A stretch of 64,000 nucleotides of DNA from Apteryx mantelli (taxonomy: Eukaryota > Chordata > Aves > Apterygiformes > Apterygidae): the NCBI RefSeq assembly GCF_036417845.1, contig NC_089981.1, forward strand, positions 78,471,268 to 78,535,267, given 5' to 3'. Position numbers and translations under genes: made by a program. The notes beneath the pieces are model-generated. The model worked only from the letters and a program-made list of their open reading frames with translations, made no database searches and was not told the origin of the DNA. Positions 23,945 through 35,900 of the stretch are shown here, in pieces. Numbering within the stretch: position 1 is the stretch's first letter; the number at the start of each line of letters is the position of its first letter.

Positions 23945-26900
23945 GTAAGAAGAGAAAACAACAATGCGATTTTCTTGGCAGGACAAATGCAACCTCCAAG
24001 CAGTTTACACTTTGCAAGTTTGGGCCCAACAGAGGTGCTAAAGAAATGAGCATCCCGTTAGAGACACTTGGTCTCAGCCTGAGTGCAGGTCACCTGTCAT
24101 TGAACAGGCTGTTCTGTGGCCTCCACTGTTAATTTAACTGTATCAGTCAGCCTACCTGCAATCAGCATATCAACAAGTCAGTCCACATATGTATCAGTCA
24201 CCAATCTGCTGAGCCCAGTTTGGGAACTTTTGGTCTGAGAAGAAGAAACTGTGCAGAAGTGCAATGCGGACTATTCCTATACTATAGCTGGCATTGCACT
24301 TCTGGATAGTTTCTGCTCTTCAGCTGTCAGACTGATGGTCTCCAGACTGTACTGTATAGGTTATTGCAAGGCCTTGATAAATTGTCCTGTTAAGTCATGT
24401 TTTTAAATAAAAAATAAGGATGATATGCACAAGGACTGGCTGTGAGAAATGCAGTGAATCAACCATATTCACAGAACCAAAATGACTGGGGGCCACTGTT
24501 GCTGAATACAGACTATTTTGTAAATAAGTATTGTCAATTAGTCTAGTTGGATTTGGGAGGAAGGGCTCCTCCATGATGGGAAATTATTTGGTTGTTTGGA
24601 TGTGATCTGGGCCAGCTCAGAACCTTGCTTCCTAATCTGAGACACTGACTTGCAAAGGGACCTCCACAGGTGCTTTTGCTCTCTTACACTTTCTTTCCAT
24701 CTATTCCTCTCACGACAGTGGTGTTGCAAGTATTGTTTTCTCCCCCTTCCCCCAAGCTGGCTCACTGTCATACATTTTGTCAGCATTAGATAATGGGTCA
24801 TGGTCAAATCATAATAACTACTATCAGCTTAGCTCTCACCTTTCCCCAGGTGTGAACAGAGTGCAATGCCTTTGAACCTGATTTGAGCAATGTTCTCATC
24901 TGCTTTTTCAAGGCAGAGGTATTACATTGCATTCAGGAGACAGACTGAGATGAGTCAATATGGCTTGACCTTTCATCAGCCTAAATTCCTAGAGAAGAAA
25001 AGCTCTGGGTCTACTGTGTAGCATGCCATGGGGAATAGATAGAAGGGCTGATGTTATCCCATTGCTATAACACGTTCCTCTGCACCGTAAAGTTATTTAC
25101 AGCTTCACACTGATACCCTGTGAGGTCAGTAAGCTGGATCTGAGCCCATCTCTTCAGCTTTGCTAGTCCGTTCAAAAGGTCATAGATCAGGAGCAATACA
25201 AAATGGTAGGAGAAACTCTTTTTAATCTCCTGCAATACACAAGCTGGTGAATTGCACGAGTAAGACCTGTCCTGTGCCCAATAACTAGTGATTGGCCTAG
25301 ACTAGAACAACTCTTTCAGAAACACATCCCATCCTGAGATAAATATGGCGAGTGATGGAGACTCCACCATATGCCCCATTAAGCTATATAATGGTTAATT
25401 ACTTTTCAATTGTTTTTCTTCAATTACCAGCTGGCTGATCTTGTATTGCTAAGTTAAAGATCCATTTAGCACCCAATATCACCTCCTTGAATAATTATCC
25501 TAGATGGTGATTAAATGGCATTTTCACTTTGATATGCTGAACAGAATGTATTCCTTTAGTCTCTCTTTGTAAGCACTTGGGCAAAAACAGGTTTTGTATT
25601 TATTTATCTAGAAGAGATTAAGTTAATTGGTACAATCTCCCTTCCCTCTGAGTGTAGTGCAGCTGTAGCACCATATAGGCACTCACAAACTCTATGCATT
25701 ATATGCTACATCAATAGTTGGGTTATTTGGTGTTTTTCAGTCTTCATAAGGATACCCCCACACTGCACAGATTATCTGGTGCATTGGGTATAAAATCTGT
25801 GTGCAGATAAGCCCAAAGGCATACATTCTGGGTTATGAACCATTCCTTCATCTCTTCTTTGAGTGCTCTCCAACCTTTCCATATCATTTTATGTGGGCAC
25901 ACCAGAAACTGTGGCCACACATGCCTAAATAATACCCCTTCCCTCCTCTTTAAGATTTGTTTTACACACAGTATCATGGTTGGATCTCCTGATCAGAGTA
26001 TCTGTTACCGTGCAGGAGATGGTGAGGGCTGCCTGTGGCCTCTCAGAAGCTAACAGTGCTCTTGGATTCCCTCAACCCACAGCAAATACCTCTTACATTA
26101 CTGGCAAAGGGGCTGTTGATCTTGCTGTGGCAAGGTTTTGGAAAAGAAATGGAAAACTCAGTAGTTCTCAGCCACTTTGGGGGTTTGAGGTGCTTCTCCC
26201 CCAGCCTCAGCCAACAGCCAGCCAATACCCTTTAGTTCAACCCCTGCCAGCACTGCAGCCTGAGGAGACACAACACCAGCTCCAGCACAACCCATCACTC
26301 TTTGAAGGCTGATGTGGGGGGGGGGGGGGGATTTATCAAGGCAAACCAAACAAAGGAAGTGCCCAGGCCCCACGTGAGACCTGAGTGCCAGGAAAAAGCA
26401 CACATGTTTGGATCCCCCCTCCCAGTGCACACACCTTCCCAGACCATGCAGGGACAGCAGTGTCCACCGCTTGGAAAACAAATGCTGCCGGTGAGAGGCA
26501 GCACCTGGCATTTGTCTGTAGGTTTATACTCAGGCTGGAAATGATCAGCTCACAAGATCCAGAACTGCCCTAGGCCAGTGAACTCCACATACCATGCAAA
26601 CTTTGATATTTCTCCGTGGGTGTTGCATTCCTGACACCTCAGGGACTTCCTGAAACCGTGGCTGCTCCCACATTGCCTCCTCAATGTCCTCCCACATAGG
26701 GGCACCGATTGCTTTTCCATTCCCACCTTCCCCTCTTTCTGCTTCCCAAGACATGGCTTCTTTATGCCATGCTCCCCTTTTTCTTCATGCACGGAGATGC
26801 CTGGGCCTTGGGCCCCATCCCAGAGCCCCTTCTCTCTCCCCAGCCAAGGGGAGATTGCAGATGGCAATAACTGCAGAACTGAGAAGCTGTGGCTTCTGAT

Positions 26901-29900
26901 CCTCCAGCCCCTCTTTTTGGTTGAGAGGGGGCTAAGGGCCGTAGCCATTTAAAGACATCCCAAAATGTCTGGAACAGATAAGAGGCATCTTTCAGAAGCT
27001 ATCTGCTGTGCTAGGCACGGGCTGGAAAAGCCCTTTCCAGCCCATTTGCTGGAAAATCACTAATCTAATCAGTGATTTGGGCCCTGGGCTGGAAAGGGCA
27101 GCCAGTCACATATGGGCCAGTCACTGGTTTGTTGCCTCAGCTCAAGGAAGCGCTTGAGCAATTTGGCCCCTGCATCTCAAGGAGTCCTTGTAATACAAAT
27201 CACTAGTGATAATCTCTGTAGTAATCCAGGAGCCAGTTAGTCATGACTTGACTCAGGGATGTCTCTCAGAAGAACTCAGAATAGATAAGGTAGAGGGCAC
27301 AAAATCAGGACAGGAGGGGAGCCCTGGGTTTGCCCAAGGTTACGTCTGAAATATGAATGTTCCCAGAATGTATCAGAAGCATCCCCACAGCAGCATCTGC
27401 TTTCCCAGAGCCTTGGTCTCTGTAGAGGATGTCCTGGTGGGTAGATTGGGAGCTCAGAAGGCCCGAGGGGGGACATGTGCTGCTGTGCTCCCTCCAGCTG
27501 GACCCCTGACCACCCTTCCTGCCTTCTCCAGCAACATGCAGAATTGCTCTTGCAGCCAGAGAAAGCAGGGGCCCGGCTGTTCTGGAGTCACTGTTGCAGG
27601 AGCAGTACTGTGCAAGGCACTCTGGTATGCTGAGAAACGAGCATCACAGCTAACAGAAAACCCCGCTGTGAAGGTATATCAGCATCTGCCTCGGCTGCCA
27701 GTTCCACCTCAGTCGCAAACTAAAAGAGGGACAGAGCCAGACTCAGTTTTATGCAGCCCGAGACCCCAATGCCCTCTGTGCAGCCCTCATTAGACATTGC
27801 TTGAGGTTTTCCTTCAGGGCTATGGGGTTTTTTTATTTAGTATTTCCTATCTCCCAAACCAGTTATTTAAAGACATATGGCTTTGACTTTGCAGTGATTG
27901 TATTTCCACTGCTTTCTTCTTCTGTGTCCAAGAGGACTTGGAAATACCAGAGAGGATCAGTCCTGCATGCACTGCTGGGATCTGCCTACTCAGACCAGTC
28001 CTGCAAGCCCCCCTGTTGGGGATCTTCTGTTGTTACAGGCCTGTCAAGCATCTAATATCTACTTTGCCCTCTTTTTTCTGCAGTAATGGAAATAAATGAA
28101 CTTATTCAAAACCGGCAACTTTTGGAAGCATTCGCAAGCATCAAGCACTTGGAAGATGAGGTGATAGCTGAAAGGGATGCTGACAAATACAAAGATAACC
28201 CCCAAGAGTTTGCCAGGAAATCCAAGGATGTGGATTTGCTTTATAATTCCATCACGAGTACAATCCAGTCCATCGTGGTAGGAACACTGGAGCATCCCAC
28301 TGTAGAGGAGACCATGCTGGCATCCTTGGTGACTTTAATTGCCAATGAAGAAGCAGCTCATCCTAATCCAAGCAACACCGCTGGTCCTGGGTCAGACTTG
28401 CTTGGCACACCCAGAAAGTGGAGGGAGGAGTGGAGGGAAGCTATCAACGAGAGCGCTAGAAAGAGAGTCATGAGCATACCCATGGCATCAAAGGAAGAAG
28501 AGAGTTCTTGGCTTGATCTCCACTTGGGTTTCCTCAGGAAAAACCTGAGTGAAGATTTACTGAAAGTCAAGTTTGCAGTAAAGAAGTGTTATCCAGAGGA
28601 CTATAGGGTGTGTAACACATACGTGGAGGCTTTTCACAAGGCCATTGCTTCCCACTTGCAAGATCTCTCCCAGAGACCCTTGGAATTCAATGAGCTCTAC
28701 GCCTTGCTCGACTGGGTTGCTAACACCTACCTGAGGTAAGCTGCTGTTACGCACTTCACTGTCTTTGCCACATCCAGAGAATAACAGGGCCGCAGGATGC
28801 TTTGAAAGCACGTAGTTATTTTTGGTTTCCTGTGTGAGCAAAAGAGATGCAATCACTTATACAGCAGAGCCTGATAACTAACCTACTAATGGATGGGGAC
28901 AAAAGTTTGTGGATAAAACTTGCGTTTCACAGATCTCAGTTACCCCGTTTCTCCCTCCCTCTCTAACTTGCTCTTCTCAAAAACCAGGAAGCTCCCCTTT
29001 CAAGTGCTGCATTGCAACTCTAATAATTCCTGCTCCCTCTGTGGAAATGTTTTGCAAGGTACAACAGCTGCTCGGTGACTTTTCCAGGCACAGTAAGTGG
29101 CCTGTGGGGGAGCCCTCCCTCCTTCCTGTTTCATTAAAACAGTGATGTATTTGGAAACAAGCCACTTTACCCCCACCCCCTGTGTTCACTGTTCAAGTCA
29201 ACTTGAGGAGGTGCCAAAGCATCACTATATGAAATTAGCCACATTAAAACAAAGATTCTGGCTCAGATGTGCCCACTAGTTGAATGGCATATAAGTATTT
29301 TAGGACCTCTTAAAGCTGCCTGTAATTCAGTGGTGACCAAAATATTCTAGCAGCTGGATGGACAAACACATCAAAAATCAGGGCACTCTGAGTGTAAAGG
29401 CAGGAAATTTTCACAATAGAAAAAAACTTGTGATGCTGGACATTGCCTCCTTTTAGAGCCAAAGGAAACACCTAAGAGAGGCACCTGTAGAAGATCCAGA
29501 TGTTGTGTGTCCTCAATTGTTCCCTGGTCACTTGTATTTAATTGCTAAGGCCTACACCGCAGCCCCAGCCCCAAAGAGCTCACAGAGAAAAATCCAGCAG
29601 AAATACACAGTGGGGAGGGAAGGAGAGAGACAACATGCACAGGAGGTGGGTTCATTCATAAGCACATGAGAACAACCATGTCAGGCCAAAATCACGTCCA
29701 GCCCTGCAGCTGGTCTCCGGGAATGGCCCAAACCAGATGCCTAAGGAAGGGACAAGCACAAACCAGGCAACACCCCTCAGCAGGATGAGCTTTTTTCTGC
29801 TGAGCTACCACTCTGCACCTGCCTGACCTTGTACAGTACAATCCTCATTTACCTTGGATCCAAACCTAACCACGTACTGGGTAGTGGTTTGAAGATGGGA

Positions 29901-32900
29901 ACCCTGTGGGTGGCTGAGTGAAAGAACAGGCTGTTTACAGGATACTGCCTTTGCAGCTCTCTTCCTTGCTAACCAGGTGACTGCTTGCAATTTATGTCCC
30001 ACATTAATCAAATTCATGAATATTTTCCTTTTTCTCCTCTCCACATTTATCACACTGAAAGATGCAATGCTTCTGTAGTCCGTGGACAGATTGCGGGGTA
30101 GCACATGCTATCAATTGTACAGGCTAATAGCAGGTTTCTTGCTATAGAGTGAGAAACACAAGCATTCCCTCCCTTCCCCTGCCTCCCCACTAATCAGCTG
30201 TCCTGATTTCATGGTAATCCAGAGGAAAGTGAGTGGTGAAGTCGCGTGTCAGCTGAGCGCGCTTGGGAGTCAGACTCCGTAGCTGAACGTCCACCCACCA
30301 CTTCCATATGTGGGGGAAACGCTGCGCTGCAATTCCCCGTGTCCCAAGCACGTGCGTGCTTACCAGACGCTGCCCTTTGCACTCTGACCTCCTCCAGGAT
30401 CTCGCCTTGTTATGGATAACACAGAGGGAAAAATAATAGACTAACAAAAGCTGTGATGTGATACAAGAGCAGAGCAAGGGAGACTGGCTATCTCCAAAGC
30501 AGCACACTGTTGGAGGAATTACCCTGAAAGGCATTTCACGAGCTCATAGTCAAATGAATCAGCTTCATGTTGTTTATTTAAAAAAGTAAATTCTCATAGC
30601 ACTTTTCATGTCCAAACAACTCAGAAGTCTCATGATTTCTAAGGTGGGCTGGAACCTTAGATCATTTTGATTTTGAATAATTAGGATTTTGAATAGCGAG
30701 GAAAGATTTTCTTGTTAAAGCTTGAAAACAAGCATCACAGTTTAAGCTTTAAGTATATTTCTCACAGCTTAATAATTATGTAGCTCATGCCACATGAATA
30801 TTCCATCAGTTTACTCACACTCCAAGGCAAATAATTTGTTCATTTGAATCTTTCCAGTGAACTCCTCCTAGGTCACCCTGATCTCAAACCAGAAGTTAAA
30901 ACAGAAAACCTCTCCCTGTTGTTAACACCAGCTGATTGGGATAAACTGAAAAACAACTACATTAATTCTGTAAAGGTAAGATTTTTGACCTTGTTATCAC
31001 ATGTCTGTCACACAGGAGACAGGAACTCCAGCCTGTGAGACAGAGGTTTCTGATCTCTGTATTGTGATTTCTAGTCCTGTGAGATGTTGAGCCCTGTCAG
31101 CGCCCACTGGTGTGGAGCACTCAGCGTTGTGCAGGATGACTTTTTAATCAAAAGCAGAGAAGTCCTGAACACTGAGTTTTGGACCAAAGCAACCATCTAA
31201 ATGCTGGGCCTGAACCTGATAGTTACAGGCACAGAGACCCAAAGTAACTGTACCAGGCTCATACAGTATGATTTAGGTCTACCAAAAGTTCAGAGCTGTG
31301 CTTCATCAGATTAAACACAAAGAGGATATCTGTAGCAAAATATTGTTAAGTTAGAAATATTAACTGCTAGTTTTCGAGCATGTAAGATTCTTTGGCACAT
31401 CTGAACCATACGTGTGGTATGGGCAGACAATTTTGTGTACAGCTGGGCATCTCTCCACCAGAGAACGTCCCCGTGGTTCAGGGCCTTCGAGGAAGCCCCA
31501 TCAGCAGATGTCTTTCTGCCTGTCCTTGGCTGGGACTCTGGGTAAGCCTCTCTGAGGACCATGCCCAGCAGCTGTAGTTGCTTTCTGACACTGCAAAGCC
31601 TAGCTACTTTCCTGGGTCCTTGAAGGGCTCAGACTTATTTTTGAAAATCATTTCTGAAACAAGGCACTTTTCAAGGTGAGCCCAAGATATCCAGACCAAT
31701 AAAATTGGTATTGCTCCATCATGCTAGTAAGGAGCATTTTATTTCACCAGCAACAAGACTGATTTATCATCTGGGACTGAACAGTGCTCCCACTTACACA
31801 AGTAGCTGTAGAGCCAGAAAGGACTGGTTGGGTCTTTTATCCTGACCTTGTGCATAATGCCTGCTGGAGTAATTTGCAATCACGCAACGAAACAACTGAC
31901 TGAGCCAGAGTGTAGCTGTAGACAGGCAGTCCAGATCTGCTGAAGTAAATTACTCTGAGGATTAAATACCTTCCCTGCAAAGGAATAGCACACATTTCCC
32001 TGTCAGGGAAGTTATTCTCCCTTGATTTGGGAGCAACGCCTTCTCACACAGTACAGCTCTCCTAATTTTTCCCTTAGATCCCGTGTAGTCCAAAAGCATC
32101 TGGAACAAGACCTTTGATTCTGCTTATCTTTTTGCACTGCACACGTGAGTCTTGCCTGTGTGTCAGTTAAGCAAAATGCAGGATGCCGGCTCCATGCCTA
32201 TAATTTTGGACATGCTGCAGGCCCTCATTTGCCTCCCATGGAGCAGTCAGCACGGGGAAGCCCAGAGGAAAGGAAAAATCCTTGGTTACAACGTGCCGAA
32301 CTCACATCAGAGAGCATGTGGCCCACAAAGAGCCTGGGGGAGGCCAAGGGTACTTTGCACTGCCACGATCCGGTCATCCAAGGACTCCCCTGCGGACCCA
32401 CTTCTGCTTTCCCATACACTGTTTTACATGGCGTAGCCTTACTCATGCTTGGTTTTTATCCTGAGCAGCATATTTTCTTCCTACGTTTAACATTTAGGGG
32501 AAAATCAAAAGCTATTTTGGAAACATCCTGAAACTGGAGATCACAGAAAAGTGGGAGAAGGAAGTTCAGCCCGAAGTGGAGGAAAACCTATACAACTCAT
32601 CACTGTCCCTTGATATTCAAACGGTATGTAATTAGCTTGTGTAAAGTGTACGGTTCTCTTTGATTCCAAGGAAACTGAAACGTTATCTTCTGGTATGTAG
32701 GTACTGCCTCCTGTGATAATTTATGTTAGTCACGCACTCATAGAATACATTAGCAGAGAAAATGCTGTTTATTACAACTTTTAGCTCTACCGTTTGCCTT
32801 CTAGCTGCAAATTAAACCTGCTGTCAATTGTGTCAGCAACATAATAGGCAACTGATTTTAGAGTCTTTAAATCTCTTTGATTAGAAAGAAGAAAGAAAGA

Positions 32901-35900
32901 AAAAAAGACAGAAAGAAAAGGTTTGTTAGAAAAGCCCCTTCACTGAAAGAGCGCTTTGTCCCAGGGCGGTGGCAGCCTCAGAAAGGCCGTAGGCAGTGAC
33001 AGCCACTCCAACTTAAAGAGTACAAAAAAACAAAAGCTCCTGCTAGCTTTAGGGACTACAGGGTAATAAATCCAGGAGGGGTTTGGATTCATTTTCCTCA
33101 CTTTTCAAAGGGTTGAGTCATTTCAATTAAATAATACCAAAAAAAAAGAGGGAAAAAAAGAAAGAAAGAAAATCAGAGAGTTTTGCCTGCTGCCATGACT
33201 CATTTTCCATAGATGAATATTATACGATTTTTGATCACTAAGAAGGCAAATCTGAATTGGATTAGCGGATGGGTAGGATGTCACAGGAAGCGCTAGAGCG
33301 AGATCGTAACTGGCCCAGCTTTTCAGCGGCAGACGAAGTAGTGTGGACGGGATTGGGAAGGGCCAGGGCGGACAAGCTGCAGAAGAGCAGGGGGGAAGAG
33401 GTCCGGACACCAGCAAGATTTCGGGGATCCCTCATGGGATCGCTGCAGAGCTCCTGAGCAGGGGCAGCAAGGCCACGAGTGGTTGTGCAGGACCCCACTG
33501 GGATGATGGTTATAGCTGCCCACAGCACAGGCGCCTGGAAGAGAGAGGGTACAGTTCCCCCTCATTCGCCCCAGCTACCCCCTAGGTGTTATTTTGGGGA
33601 TTGTGCCCTCCTGCAAATCTCCAGAAAGAGAACAACCTCATCAGGGCAGCTCAGGGCTCCAGTCGACAATGCTTATAACTCATGCTCAGACAGCACAAAG
33701 CTACTGGTACATTAGACATGAATGATTATGCCACAAATCAGTTTGTGCCTCTTGGCCCATTTTGGATTATTATTTTTAAAACTGCCAGAGAATAATGAAA
33801 AACGTCTGGCAACAAGTCTGCTTTTCCTCCTTTGTTAGGCGAGTCATTAATGTTTTTATTAACCAAAGCTGCATGAGATCATTGCAAAGGAGGCTTCTCC
33901 CGTGCTTGTGCCATTCACTGGAGTTTTGCCTTGCCCTTTTCTAGATCATTGCAGAGCACATGAAGGCATCCAGAGCAATCAGCAGAAGCCTGGAAATGAA
34001 AACGCTTGAGCTCTGCCTGGCAGAACTGCATGAATTCATACCAAGGTCATCACTGCTCTGGTCAACACATTCCTTCCAAATGAGTACCATGTTTGTGAGA
34101 AAAACAGGGTAAAGGTCCACACACTGGGCCAAATGCTGGCATCGGGCAGGCATGGGTCTGCTCCTAGGAGAATTAGAGATCACAATAAGCCCAATAATGA
34201 GCAAGCTGCAAAACAACTTAGAGTCATAAACAGACCCGGTTGGGAGTCTTGCGAGTTGCAAAGTTTAGTGCCAGAGCTCCAGGAAGGAGCTGCTGGCTGG
34301 AGAGGGATTTCTGCCACATCTGCTCAGGACACTCACTGTGCTGGACACTGGTCACTCATCGTGCCAGCCATGAGCAAGCAGCACTTGATGGGGACACAGG
34401 CCCAGGCACTGATTTGGTGACAGCATTGACTAAATATCCCCTTCTGAGGCTGCTGGTTTAGGAGGCAAGTCCTGTCTGTAGGGTTATCATCTCATGGATC
34501 CCATGACTATAGGCAGAGAAATGGCTGATCAGACCTTCGTCATTACCTCACTGTTACACCCAGGTCCAGAACACAAATCATGTATCGAGGCTGCCTTCTG
34601 AATCTTTTTAAAATTTACTCAGTTCCAGAAGGACACAGTACCCTGCCTCTTTGCTGAAATAATATTTTTCTGCTTGGGAGCAGTCCCTGAGTTATGGTTC
34701 CAGACCTTAAACCTTGTCACATGCTTTAGGGATGCTCCCAAGAAAGGTTTTTAGCTCATAGATGAAATAGTCCTTTCCTCATCTTGGGACAGCTGCAAGC
34801 TACCTCCTCCACAGCTGCTTGGTTGTGTTTCAAGGGGAGTCGTACCCACTCTCTGGAGCAGCACTTTGGAGAAAAGAAAGGACATTCAGCATGAATCAAC
34901 TCCAAAGTGAGACTAAAAATAATTCTGCATTAACCTTTGAAATTTCACACCTCCGGAAGGCGCTGAGTGGGTAGTTTGCTAATAGACGTTTTACAGAATT
35001 GAGTGTGGGGGAGCATGAACGCTGCTTTCTGAGAACGTGAAGTAGTGGAATGACAGGTATTTAAGATATGTGAAAGGCAATGCTTTCCCGTTTGAAAGCT
35101 CATCTTTAATATCGCGACTAGCTAAGCTTGTCTCCAGGATCCTGGGTAAACAGGGCCATTCAAACTAGCTTTTTGGCTTTGAAGCCTTCTTGATTTTTTA
35201 GAAGAAATGCGGTACTTGCTGATGTTGCTTTCTTTTCTTTTTGTATAACAAAATTGGTGTAAAGTACAAGCCTTCATCAAGGGCAGCAAAAGCATCCAGG
35301 TGGAAGGGTCACTGAAACTTAAGCTTTCTCTTAAACAACAAAGGCAAAAGCAAGTGGCTAAGGCCAGCCTGAGCAGATTGCTTTGGATCGATAGAGAAAC
35401 TGAGCACCAGAGACTCAAAAAACCCCTGCCAGAGCAGGCACCCTCCTGCAGTCTGTATGGACCTGACTGTAAGATGGCTGTCAAAACCATAAAAGCTGCA
35501 GTACACAGAAAACAGATACCTAATATATCATGCTAAGAATAAAGGGGGAAAGTGTAGGTGTGTTGCCTCATTCATATTCATCTTCTGTTGTAAAAGGAGC
35601 CCTGAGTTAAATCTCTTCATTGTGTGCTTAAGAGGGCATGTATTATGTTGCCCCAAAAGCCAGAGAAATGACTGGCCAAATTTATGAGACTGAGTATCAC
35701 TAATGCGCTTAATCGCTTAGAGTGAAGAAAGTCACAAATTTCACCCAGGAGCTTTCATGTATAAAGATTACTGGAATCTCTCCAAAACTGTGCTGCTTAC
35801 ACATTCAAGTGAGCACATACTAAACCAATAATTATCTACTATATATTCCCCTCTAATGCACATGCATGTTAAGACAACTGAAAAAAATATCTGCATACAC

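Larger units (their letters stand above)
23945..28083 (+). other. EXOC3L4: EXOC3L4 intron 1
   Basis: The frame of exon 1 stays open into the intron until a stop at 24130-24132. Beyond that come the 134-bp palindrome (24216-24349), an AATAAA (24406), an antisense CR1 (25290-25580), a G15 run (26316-26330) and the hairpin pair at 27019-27099. I see no extra exon in the rest. Confidence 0.7.
32624..33944 (+). other. EXOC3L4: EXOC3L4 intron 4
   Basis: Contains two purine-rich tracts, 32883-32921 (GAAA-type) and 33139-33172 (A9 then GAAA-type). No exon or transposon is recognised. Confidence 0.7.
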
